From the NCBI GenBank assembly GCA_900549995.1, contig URQQ01000089.1, positions 1-15,742 of the forward strand: a stretch of 15,742 nucleotides of DNA, in the 5' to 3' direction. The notes beneath the pieces were generated by a model. That model did no database searches and was not told the origin of the DNA. It was given only the letters and a program-made list of their open reading frames with translations. The stretch is from an uncultured Lachnospiraceae bacterium. Lineage in GTDB: Bacteria; Bacillota; Clostridia; Lachnospirales; Lachnospiraceae. The position numbers and the translations under genes were made by a program. Below, one piece after another: positions 8,043-14,543 of the stretch (the first letter of the stretch is position 1; the number at the start of each line of letters is the position of its first letter).

Positions 8043-8882
8043 CTAATATAATTCCTTACGTCTTTTTTCTCCCTCTTCCAGTGCACGAAGAGTACTATCA
8101 TGCATGCCCTCTCGGATATATTTATTTTGTTCTACATAGTAGCCATAAATAATATCCAGCATGACCAATATAGGAAATTGTGGTGAAATCACATTGCCAT
8201 GGTTCAAATGTTTTAATGACGGCAGCAACACTACTTCTGAACAATATTCATCAAATTCAGATTTATTGTTTTCTGTAAAAAGAATTGTTTTTGCTCCCTT
8301 ACGATTAGACTCTCTCAGTAAATAAAGGACTTCCTCTCGCTCACCACTGAGGCTGAATCCTATCACAAGGCTATTTTTATTCTGAAACACAGATGACATA
8401 CGCATCATATCTGGATCCAGCAGCGAATCTACATTAACACCAATTCTCATAAAACGTATTTCCATCTCTCTTGCCGAGAGCCCTGAGCTCCCCAAACCAC
8501 AAACCAAAACGCGGTCTGCCTTATTGAGATATCCCATGATTCTTCCAATCTGTATTTCATCTACAAGACTATACGCTTTATTCAGTAGTTCCTGATATGC
8601 ATTCAATACCATGCGTGTGTTATCAGTAATCTTTTCTGGCTTTTCAATTAAAGTTTCTTCATATTGATAAATAAATTCTTTATATCCATGATACCCACAT
8701 TTTTGCGCAAAACGAACCAGTGTTGCCTTTGATGTAAACAGCAGTTCCGAAATGTGTTTTATTGAAAAATCCATTTTTTCTGAATTATGAATAAAAAAAT
8801 TAGCAATTTGTTTTTCAACAGGTGTAAACTTGTCATAGTTCGATTCAATAATCGGGACAACTGATTTCACATAATATTCCAT
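8043..8882 (-). CDS. RpiR/MurR-family transcriptional regulator with SIS domain
   Basis: The 279-residue regulator combines an RpiR helix-turn-helix at residues 1-75 (recognition region IKHISELLFTSKATLVRFAQ) with a sugar-isomerase (SIS) domain at about 110-235, marked by VLVCGLGSSGLSAREM and VIGFSLSGEREEV. SIS domains of this family bind phosphosugars, so the likely effector is an amino-sugar phosphate made by the adjacent kinase or used by NagA. It sits between the two enzyme genes (18 bases after the ROK gene, 15 before nagA), so it probably autoregulates the operon from the promoter at 9807-9835. The ribosome site is modest (AGGA about 12 bases upstream of ATG 8882). Whether it represses or activates cannot be read here. 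Confidence 0.93.
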   Translation of the reverse strand: MEYYVKSVVPIIESNYDKFTPVEKQIANFFIHNSEKMDFSIKHISELLFTSKATLVRFAQKCGYHGYKEFIYQYEETLIEKPEKITDNTRMVLNAYQELLNKAYSLVDEIQIGRIMGYLNKADRVLVCGLGSSGLSAREMEIRFMRIGVNVDSLLDPDMMRMSSVFQNKNSLVIGFSLSGEREEVLYLLRESNRKGAKTILFTENNKSEFDEYCSEVVLLPSLKHLNHGNVISPQFPILVMLDIIYGYYVEQNKYIREGMHDSTLRALEEGEKRRKELY

Positions 8883-8900
8883 AAACTCATTCCTATTCTT

Positions 8901-9785
8901 TTAATGCATTCCACAGAAATGATAAAATGCGCCCAACATCCCAGCATCATTCTGATTTTCTGCAAATGTAATTTTTGTGTGCTTCTCAATGCTGGATACA
9001 AGATATTTTTTCACGGCACCTTCAATTCGATCTTTTAAAAAGGTTTCCTGCGCCATAATTCCTCCACCTAAAACAACAATTTCTGGATTTAGCACATAAC
9101 AGATATTTGCAATGCCTTTTCCGAGCGTATCCGTCATCTCCTCAATTGCCTGTATGCAAATCTGATCTCCCTTTTTTGCCTCTTCAAAAATATGGTAGCC
9201 ATCCCATTTATCTTCTATTTCATTTTTTCTTTCAGCAACTTTTTTTGTTAAAATACTTGCCGCTCCTAATGTCTGAAAATCGCTATCATCCATGTGCATA
9301 TATCCAACCTCACATGCACTGTTGCTGAAACCATGAAATACTTTTCCATCTAGCAGAATACATCCACCAATTCCAGTCCCAATGGTTAAAACTAATGCAA
9401 CTTTACTTCCTTTAGCAGCACCATTTCTATATTCTGCAAGGCCAGCACAATTTACATCATTTTCAACTTCACATGGGATCTGAAACTTTTCTTCCAATAT
9501 TTTTTTGAATTGTGTACCAGCATAGTTTGGAATCAACGGTGCAGAATAGAATATAGAACCAGTCTCTGTATCTACCATTCCAGCAGTAGATATGCATATT
9601 CCTGCAATTTCTGAGTGCGACACAAGCATTTCGTTAACAATGCCGATGACCTTATCAAGAATAGCCGGTCCACCTTTCCCAGCCTCTGTCGGCATGGATT
9701 TTTTCAGCATAATCTTAGCATCTTCACCAATAATTCCATATTTGATAGCAGTTCCACCGATATCAATACTTATATACCTTTTCAT
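8901..9785 (-). CDS. ROK-family sugar kinase (probable N-acetyl-hexosamine or hexose kinase)
   Basis: The 294-residue ATP-dependent cytoplasmic sugar kinase starts at ATG 9785 with AGGA upstream. It has the N-terminal phosphate-binding SIDIGGTAIKYG (Asp8), ENDVNCAGLAE with catalytic Asp110, the GTGIGG loop (136-141) and EVVLGGG-like VVLGGGI near 260. The usual zinc-binding CxCGxxGC block is absent, and the sugar-contacting ExGH motif reads EVGY (159-162), with a histidine two residues later. Members with this pattern are common in Firmicutes, and their substrates vary (glucose, ManNAc, GlcNAc, beta-glucosides). Linkage to nagA makes GlcNAc or a related acetylated amino sugar the best guess. 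It is the first gene of its operon. Confidence 0.92.
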   Translation of the reverse strand: MKRYISIDIGGTAIKYGIIGEDAKIMLKKSMPTEAGKGGPAILDKVIGIVNEMLVSHSEIAGICISTAGMVDTETGSIFYSAPLIPNYAGTQFKKILEEKFQIPCEVENDVNCAGLAEYRNGAAKGSKVALVLTIGTGIGGCILLDGKVFHGFSNSACEVGYMHMDDSDFQTLGAASILTKKVAERKNEIEDKWDGYHIFEEAKKGDQICIQAIEEMTDTLGKGIANICYVLNPEIVVLGGGIMAQETFLKDRIEGAVKKYLVSSIEKHTKITFAENQNDAGMLGAFYHFCGMH

Positions 9786-9806
9786 CTTGTAATCCTACTT
9801 TCATCT

Positions 9807-9835
9807 ATTATATATAATTTCAAATGCATTCTCAA
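9807..9835 (-). promoter_or_regulatory. Promoter of the ROK kinase-RpiR-nagA operon
   Basis: On the minus strand TTGAGA (9835-9830) and a perfect TATAAT (9812-9807) are separated by 17 bases, 21 bases before the ATG of the kinase gene. AATGCATT, an 8-bp palindrome at 9823-9830, lies at the edge of the spacer and is a candidate operator core for the RpiR regulator. The promoter follows the yhcH terminator, so this operon is independent of yhcH. Confidence 0.8.
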
Positions 9836-9859
9836 GTTATGCTTAATATGATTTATGCG

Positions 9860-9883
9860 AAAAAGGCAAACCTCTGGTTTGCC
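9860..9883 (-). terminator. Intrinsic terminator of the yhcH-like gene
   Basis: A perfect 8-bp GC-rich stem, GGCAAACC (9865-9872) and GGTTTGCC (9876-9883), has a 3-base loop and, on the minus strand, is followed at once by TTTTT (9864-9860). It lies 36 bases after the yhcH-like stop and upstream of the kinase promoter. Confidence 0.9.
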
Positions 9884-9918
9884 CTCTTCTTCAGCAGAAT
9901 AAATGGCCTGCTAAAATC

Positions 9919-10371
9919 TTAAATTCTCACTTTAAAAATTGCTTTTTTGATTGTCTCCGGTTTATCGCCTGCCTGAACCGCGGTACGGTGTCCATCATTT
10001 GGATAACAGATCAAAAAATCACCGTCTGTTAATACTACGGAAGAATTCTTATTTCCATCCATTGGAAGGAAATCATCTTTTTCTACAAATTCATTCAATT
10101 TCATATTCTGAATGAAATTCAGATCAATCTGCTCAGTTCCACGAAGCATCACATGGACATCCAGATATTTTTTATGTGCTTCCCAGAATCTTTCTTCCGG
10201 AGTTGTGGTTGTGTACTCCACAATATTCACAAAAAGGCGATCTCCATCAATCTCGTGACTTCCTTTTTCAAAAGAAGCAAGATCATGAGTCTTTGCATAT
10301 TCAAAGCACTCTTTTATTCCCTTTTCAAGATACGGAAATTCTTCTACGTGATCCATATTTCCAAAAATCAT
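9919..10371 (-). CDS. yhcH: YhcH/YjgK/YiaL (DUF386) family protein
   Basis: The 150-residue cupin-like protein has the family marks MIFGN at the start, EAHKKYLDVHVMLRGTEQI near residues 65-83, and GDFLICYPNDGHRTAVQAG near 115-133, followed by a C-terminal KKAIFKV. E. coli YhcH has been linked to opening of the sialic acid ring (anomerase role), and relatives occur in many sugar-acid and amino-sugar clusters. Here a sugar-anomerase-like role in the neighbouring pathway is an inference. The start at 10371 is preferred because GAGGAG lies 9 bases upstream and MIFGN is the family N-terminus; an in-frame ATG at 10377 would be only 3 bases from that site. It has its own terminator (9860-9883). The IS110 element begins about 90 bases upstream and may have altered its promoter. 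Confidence 0.9.
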   Translation of the reverse strand: MIFGNMDHVEEFPYLEKGIKECFEYAKTHDLASFEKGSHEIDGDRLFVNIVEYTTTTPEERFWEAHKKYLDVHVMLRGTEQIDLNFIQNMKLNEFVEKDDFLPMDGNKNSSVVLTDGDFLICYPNDGHRTAVQAGDKPETIKKAIFKVRI

Positions 10372-10489
10372 TTCCATACACTCCTCGTATAATATCTTTT
10401 AGATACATAAATACATATATTTTGGTTAATAAGTTACTAAATAAATATTTGTTCAATAGGCTTAGTAAAGCCCATGATATAATTGTCCC

Positions 10490-10690
10490 AGTGTCAATCA
10501 GGTAATAGTTCTTTTCACTCCTGTTGAACCAGTAATGGTTGCTTCATACTAAGTCTGTTCCCCTGACATGGAAGTTAGCTTCAAACCGGCTGGCTGTTTG
10601 CTTAAGTTCATGGATAACCATCTAGCAGTGTGGTTTCGCATCTGTCCATCTTAAGCTGGATTCTTATATGCGAGGGTGTCGATGCTCCAT
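10490..10690 (+). ncRNA. Candidate IS110 bridge RNA
   Basis: IS110-group elements encode a guide (bridge) RNA in the left non-coding region upstream of the transposase. Here about 260 bases precede the transposase start and contain repeated local folding. The segments are TCAA-CAGG (10494-10502) with CCTGTTGA (10520-10527); ACCA (10528-10531) with TGGT (10536-10539); CTTCAT (10542-10547) with ATGGAAG (10568-10574) around a 20-base loop; AGCTT (10577-10581) with AAGCT (10653-10657) enclosing AAACC (10583-10587) with GGTTT (10632-10636); and ATGG (10610-10613) with CCAT (10618-10621). TATAAT at 10478-10483 would start transcription near 10490. The limits, the loop assignments and the guide bases are not established. 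Confidence 0.45.
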
Positions 10691-10698
10691 GATCATGG
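10687..10698. repeat. 12-bp perfect palindrome in the IS110 left region
   Basis: CCATGATCATGG is its own reverse complement and lies 54 bases before the transposase start. The heptamer CCATGAT also occurs at 10472-10478, next to the TATAAT near the left end. It may be a binding site that controls transposase expression or part of the end of the bridge RNA fold. Confidence 0.5.
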
Positions 10699-10751
10699 GT
10701 TTTACCAAGCCGATTGAACACTTTAATCTACAACGAAAGAAGGTGATTACA

Positions 10752-11978
10752 ATGAACACACTTTACGTCGGTATCGATGTAAGCAGCAAATCCAATGTCG
10801 TTTACTTAATGCTTCCAAATGGAGATAAACACAGCAACTTTTCTGTTGCTAACTCTCATGAAGGTTCTACCCTGTTGGTAAAAAAAATCTATTCTGCTTT
10901 AACTTCACATTCCCTTGACACGGTTCTGATCGGTCTTGAAGCAACCTCAGTTTACGGAGACAATCTCGTGTACTTCTTAAGGGAAGATGCCACTCTGGCA
11001 CCGTTTAACAGAAAGATTCATGTCCTCAATCCTAAGCAAGTCAAGAAGTTTCACGATACTTACAATGACTTGCCAAAGAATGATTATGTGGACTCTTTTG
11101 TTATTGCTGACTGCCTGCGTTTCGGTAGAATCAACAAAGAGGTATATATGGGAGAATACCGTTATAAAGCTCTCCAAAACCTCACACGGGCACGTTTCTT
11201 CGCTGTTCAGAATCTTGTCAAAGAAAAGCAGCGATTCATGAATGTGCTGTTCAAGAAGTATTCTACTATGACGCAGGAGAAGGTATTCAGCGATGCCTTC
11301 AGCACTACTGCCCTTGCTGTCTACGATGAATTTGAATCCGCAGAAGCACTGGCAAATATGGACTTACATGAGCTTACTGACTTCATCATTGAAAAAGGAA
11401 AGAATCGCTTTCCTGATCCTGATGCAGTAGCCAAAGCCATTCAGAAAGCTGCCCGCAGTTCTTACCGTTTACCCAAGACGGTAAATGACTCTGTTAATCA
11501 GGTGCTTTCAATATCCATAACCTCTATGAAGGCATTGGAATCTCAAATCAAAGAGTTCGATAAAGCTATCAAAGCCCTGATGGAACTCTTGCCAAATGTA
11601 TTGATATCCATTCCAGGTATTGGGCCTGTATATTCAGCCGGTATCATGGCTGAAATCGGAGATATCAATCGTTTTGATAATCAGGCATCGCTTGCTAAAT
11701 ATGCGGGGCTTGCCTGGAAACAACACCAGTCCGGTGGATTTGAAGCCGAAGTTACAAGGCTCATTCCATCAGGCAACCGATTTTTAAAGTATTATCTGTG
11801 TGAAGCCGCATTTTCTCTTGTAAGATGCGACAAGAAATACAGCGACTTCTACCACCTCAAATACAAAGAGGTAAACAGATGCCAACACAAACGTGCACTC
11901 GCATTAACTGCCCGTAAATTTGTGCGTTTAGTCTTTCGACTGCTGAAAGACAACCGCCTATACTGTCCAGCAAAGTAG
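10752..11978 (+). CDS. IS110-family DEDD transposase
   Basis: The 408-residue recombinase uses a RuvC-like DEDD domain with a C-terminal serine domain and is guided by a bridge RNA. The acidic set is Asp9 in GIDVS, Glu63 in GLEATS, and Asp111/Asp114 in NDYVDSF. The C-terminal half has the helix-hairpin-helix-like SIPGIGPVYSAGIMAEIGD (286-304) and AGLAWKQHQSGGF, where Ser327 is the likely nucleophile. The start at 10752 has AAGGTGA 6 bases upstream; an in-frame extension to 10668 would add 28 residues that do not fit the family N-terminus. The length is normal and all motifs are intact, so the element is probably active or recently active. It lies opposite in strand to both flanking genes. Confidence 0.93.
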   Translation: MNTLYVGIDVSSKSNVVYLMLPNGDKHSNFSVANSHEGSTLLVKKIYSALTSHSLDTVLIGLEATSVYGDNLVYFLREDATLAPFNRKIHVLNPKQVKKFHDTYNDLPKNDYVDSFVIADCLRFGRINKEVYMGEYRYKALQNLTRARFFAVQNLVKEKQRFMNVLFKKYSTMTQEKVFSDAFSTTALAVYDEFESAEALANMDLHELTDFIIEKGKNRFPDPDAVAKAIQKAARSSYRLPKTVNDSVNQVLSISITSMKALESQIKEFDKAIKALMELLPNVLISIPGIGPVYSAGIMAEIGDINRFDNQASLAKYAGLAWKQHQSGGFEAEVTRLIPSGNRFLKYYLCEAAFSLVRCDKKYSDFYHLKYKEVNRCQHKRALALTARKFVRLVFRLLKDNRLYCPAK

Positions 11979-12004
11979 ATTCCATCTGCTTGCTGATGAA
12001 CTAC

Positions 12005-12056
12005 GCCCTGCTCATTTAAAAAATCTGGTCGACAGGGCTTAGGTGGGTGTTTTTTG
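12005..12056 (+). terminator. Candidate terminator after the IS110 transposase gene
   Basis: GCCCTG (12005-12010) pairs with CAGGGC (12033-12038) around a 22-base loop, and a TTTTTT run follows at about 12050-12055. The gap between stem and T-run is about 11 bases, so it is either a weak terminator or a structural part of the right end of the element. Confidence 0.4.
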
Positions 12057-12081
12057 TCTTTGCGGTATATATCAAAAATGT

Positions 12082-12097
12082 ATGATTTTTAAATCAT
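12082..12097. repeat. AT-rich hairpin near the IS110 right end
   Basis: ATGATTT (12082-12088) and AAATCAT (12091-12097) form a perfect 7-bp stem with a 2-base spacer, 8 bases before the TTGACA at 12106-12111. It may be part of the right-end structure of the insertion sequence or a weak terminator for the amidohydrolase gene arriving from the right. Confidence 0.45.
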
Positions 12098-12135
12098 TTA
12101 TTTTCTTGACATCACACCGCTGGACTTAATGAAAG

Positions 12136-13383
12136 TCAGTTGTTACGTGCCGCTGGCACTCCCACAACTGCCATATCCATTACAACATCTAAGAATACGC
12201 CTGCGCCTGCCAGTACGTCTTCATCTTTGGTATATTCTTCCGGGTTGTGACTGATGCCCTTAACGCTTGGTACAAAGATCATAGCTGTCGGGCAGATCCT
12301 TGCGATCATCTGGGCATCCTGCCCTGCGCCGGAAGTGATGCGTCTTACACTTAAACCATGGGCTTTTGCTGCTTTTTCCACTTTTTCTACAATGCCTTCG
12401 TCAAATGGAACCGGATCAAATTCTGTCAGACGCTCGGTGGAGATCTTAACATCATCTTCTTTTGCCAGATCCTTTAAATACGCAGCCAGGATCTTCTCGT
12501 CATTATCCAGCTTTTCTTTGTCTGGGTTTCTTAAATCCACAGTAAATACAGCCTTTGAAGGGATAACATTGATGGCATTTGGCTTAAATTCAATACAGCC
12601 TACGGTAGCAACGCCCCCTGACTTCTCCACTAACTGTCTTAAGAATACATTTACCTTTGCTGCTGCCAGTCCTGCGTCATGTCTTAATGCAGTTGGTGTG
12701 GTTCCTGCATGGTTTGCAGCACCTTCGATCGTAACTCTCTGCCAGTGGATGCCCTGAAGATTCTCTACTGCGCCGATGCGAATGCCCTCATGGTCAAGGA
12801 TCGGTCCCTGTTCAATGTGCAGTTCCACAAATGCATATGGTTTAATAAATCCAGGCTCTACGGTTCCTTCATATCCGATGCGCTTTAATTCATCTCTTAA
12901 AACAGTTCCATCTGTTCCTACTGCATCCAGAGCGTCCTCTACATCCATACCGCCAGCATAAACTAAAGATCCCATCATATCAGGTGAATAGCGGACGCCT
13001 TCCTCATTGGTAAAAGCAGCTGCAACAATAGGCCTTGCAGAAACCATTCCTGCATCCTTTAAAGTTTTGATCACTTCAATACTGGAGATCACACCCAGAC
13101 ATCCGTCATACTGTCCAGCGTTGATGACCGTATCAATATGGGAACCGATCATAAGGGGCGCCTGATCTTTATTTTCAGGCGTCTCCCAGATACCGAAAAT
13201 ATTTCCGATCCGGTCTACTACTACCTCTAAGCCAGCTTCCTTCATCCATTTGGAAACCAGGTCCCTGCCCTGTTTTTCTGTATCAGAAGCAGCCAGTCGG
13301 GTTCTTCTTCCCTCTGCGTCCTTTCCAATTGCTCCCAGTTCGTTGATCCTTGCCAGTAATCTTTCTCCGTTTACAGATATCAT
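12136..13383 (-). CDS. Zn-dependent M20-family amidohydrolase (N-carbamoyl-L-amino acid hydrolase / allantoate amidohydrolase type)
   Basis: The 415-residue cytoplasmic enzyme of the hydantoinase/carbamoylase amidase family hydrolyses a ureido or carbamoyl amide bond. Metal ligands are visible as His82 in GSHIDTV, Asp93 in GQYDGCLGV, Glu127/Glu128 in TNEEG, His189 in ELHIEQGP and His379 in GISHNPEEYT. The dimerisation lid includes ANHAGTTP (224-230), and SGAGQDAQ (351-358) follows. The start has GAGGAGG 7 bases upstream. Allantoate amidohydrolase, beta-ureidopropionase and N-carbamoyl amino acid hydrolase cannot be told apart here, and no hydantoinase or allantoinase gene is in the window. 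It is divergent from an AraC-type regulator across a 239-base gap with repeated sites. The gene is richer in GC than the blocks to the left of the IS. Confidence 0.92.
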   Translation of the reverse strand: MISVNGERLLARINELGAIGKDAEGRRTRLAASDTEKQGRDLVSKWMKEAGLEVVVDRIGNIFGIWETPENKDQAPLMIGSHIDTVINAGQYDGCLGVISSIEVIKTLKDAGMVSARPIVAAAFTNEEGVRYSPDMMGSLVYAGGMDVEDALDAVGTDGTVLRDELKRIGYEGTVEPGFIKPYAFVELHIEQGPILDHEGIRIGAVENLQGIHWQRVTIEGAANHAGTTPTALRHDAGLAAAKVNVFLRQLVEKSGGVATVGCIEFKPNAINVIPSKAVFTVDLRNPDKEKLDNDEKILAAYLKDLAKEDDVKISTERLTEFDPVPFDEGIVEKVEKAAKAHGLSVRRITSGAGQDAQMIARICPTAMIFVPSVKGISHNPEEYTKDEDVLAGAGVFLDVVMDMAVVGVPAARNN

Positions 13384-13461
13384 AATATGACCTCCTCATT
13401 TTATCCGGCAGCGTTCTGTCCGGTCTGTACCCTCAGTATAGTCACATGAACCTTATGTTTC

Positions 13462-13540
13462 TATCACTAATAGAACGGATTATATCACATTTGTACCAGA
13501 TTATCACTGTCCCCATTCCGAAAAACAGGGAAAAGTGATA
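13462..13540. promoter_or_regulatory. Helically spaced TATCAC(T) repeats, candidate AraC-type operator
   Basis: TATCACT occurs at 13462-13468, TATCAC at 13483-13488 and TATCACT at 13502-13508, so starts are 21 and 19 bases apart, about two helical turns. An inverted copy, AGTGATA, is at 13534-13540. The repeats overlap and flank the presumed amidohydrolase promoter, the arrangement expected for direct-repeat half-sites of an AraC-family protein such as the one encoded next door. Confidence 0.5.
13479..13507 (-). promoter_or_regulatory. Candidate promoter of the amidohydrolase gene
   Basis: A perfect TATAAT on the minus strand (13484-13479) is preceded 17 bases upstream by GTGATA (13507-13502), matching TTGACA at four of six positions. 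The -35 lies inside a TATCACT repeat and the -10 touches another, so the regulator would contact the polymerase directly. Confidence 0.55.
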
Positions 13541-13622
13541 TACTTTGGACAATTCATATCAGAAAAGACTCTGAACATACTAAATATACAAACATACATA
13601 TACAAAAGGAGAATGATACTTT

Positions 13623-14543
13623 ATGAATGTTTCCTTTCCAAAATGCAATCAGGCCGGAACTGAATTTGTCATATCCACTACCGATGACCTGCAGGAAAAA
13701 GTCAATTACCTGTCAGAAGACTTTCCTGTTGCCATTTTCACACAGACCTATCACCATGCTGCCAGTGACTCCACACCTTTCCACTGGCACAATGAGCTGC
13801 AATTAAACTGGGTTTCAGAGGGAGAGCTGGAATACTGCATCAATGGTGACTCTCTCCGTCTGTTCGGAGATAAGATCCTTCTGGTAAAGGACCATCAGCT
13901 TCACAGTTCCCGCACCACCGGAAAAGATACCTGTTCCCTGTGTATCAACTTTTCTCCTGACATTTTCCATCCCATGATCTTAAAACACTATATCCAGCCT
14001 TTCCTGGAAAACGAAAATTTCACCAGTTCCATCCAGCTTTTAAATCCGGGCCAGATCAACATTTTAGAAAGTCTTTTAGATCAGACCAGCGAACCTTTGG
14101 GATATTTTTCCATTGTAAATTTTCTATCCCAGGTATTTGAGGAACTGATCCGCTCCTTTGATGAAAAACCGGACCAGAACGATAAAGAAGAAAAAGAATT
14201 GTTCCAGTCCATGTTAAGTTTCGTCCACAGCCATTATCAGGATCCTTTGACAGTCCGCCAGATTGCTGCCTACGGGATCATCAATAAGAACCGCTGTACC
14301 GACCTGTTCCGTAAATATACCCGGCTGTCCCCTATTAAATACCTGAACGAATACCGGCTTTATATGGCAAAAAATCTGATCCTAAACACGAAAAAACCTA
14401 TATCTGAGATCAGTGCTGACGTAGGATACAATCAGATCAGCCATTTTATTGAACAGTTCCGGGGTGCCTATGGCCTTTCTCCCTTAAAATACAGGAACCA
14501 GTTTGCTGGTCAGTCTTCTGATCGTACCAGCAGTTTATCATAA
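13623..14543 (+). CDS. AraC-family transcriptional regulator with N-terminal cupin
   Basis: The 306-residue regulator has an N-terminal cupin with the motif FHWHNELQLNWV near residues 57-68, which reads like a metal- or ligand-binding beta-barrel strand. Its C-terminal AraC domain of two helix-turn-helix motifs spans about residues 200-295 (QDPLTVRQIAAYGIINKNRC, then VGYNQISHFIEQFRGAYGLSPLKY). The start has AGGAG 11 bases upstream. It is divergent from the amidohydrolase and probably controls it through the TATCAC repeats; the ligand would be the amide substrate or product. The coding end overlaps the 3' end of the antiporter gene on the other strand by 34 bases. Confidence 0.9.
   Translation: MNVSFPKCNQAGTEFVISTTDDLQEKVNYLSEDFPVAIFTQTYHHAASDSTPFHWHNELQLNWVSEGELEYCINGDSLRLFGDKILLVKDHQLHSSRTTGKDTCSLCINFSPDIFHPMILKHYIQPFLENENFTSSIQLLNPGQINILESLLDQTSEPLGYFSIVNFLSQVFEELIRSFDEKPDQNDKEEKELFQSMLSFVHSHYQDPLTVRQIAAYGIINKNRCTDLFRKYTRLSPIKYLNEYRLYMAKNLILNTKKPISEISADVGYNQISHFIEQFRGAYGLSPLKYRNQFAGQSSDRTSSLS

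Larger units (their letters stand above)
10470..12120 (+). mobile_element. IS110-family insertion sequence (ends approximate)
   Basis: The element consists of a long structured left non-coding region, one DEDD transposase gene (10752-11978) and a right non-coding region of roughly 140 bases. IS110 elements lack the terminal inverted repeats and target duplications that would mark their ends, so the limits are estimates. One pair of ends sharing a GC dinucleotide (10470-10471 and 12119-12120) is possible, but I could not confirm it. TATAAT (10478-10483) near the left end and TTGACA (12106-12111) near the right end fit the junction-promoter arrangement known for this family. With those GC ends the spacing would be 15 bases, shorter than ideal, so either the ends or the promoter boxes may be misassigned. 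It sits between the amino-sugar block and the amidohydrolase. Confidence 0.75.

Noticed and set aside
6873..10371. Sialic acid (nan) catabolic cluster, suggested by ROK kinase, RpiR, nagA and YhcH together
   Set aside because: Neither N-acetylneuraminate lyase (nanA) nor the epimerase (nanE) is present in the window, so a sialic acid pathway cannot be claimed, though it could be completed elsewhere.
10668..11978. Longer transposase beginning at 10668
   Set aside because: The extra 28 residues do not resemble the IS110 N-terminus, which begins with the GIDVS strand, and the ribosome site AAGGTGA supports 10752.
12254..12757. 167-codon open frame on the plus strand
   Set aside because: It is the antisense shadow of the amidohydrolase gene, which has all its active-site motifs on the minus strand.
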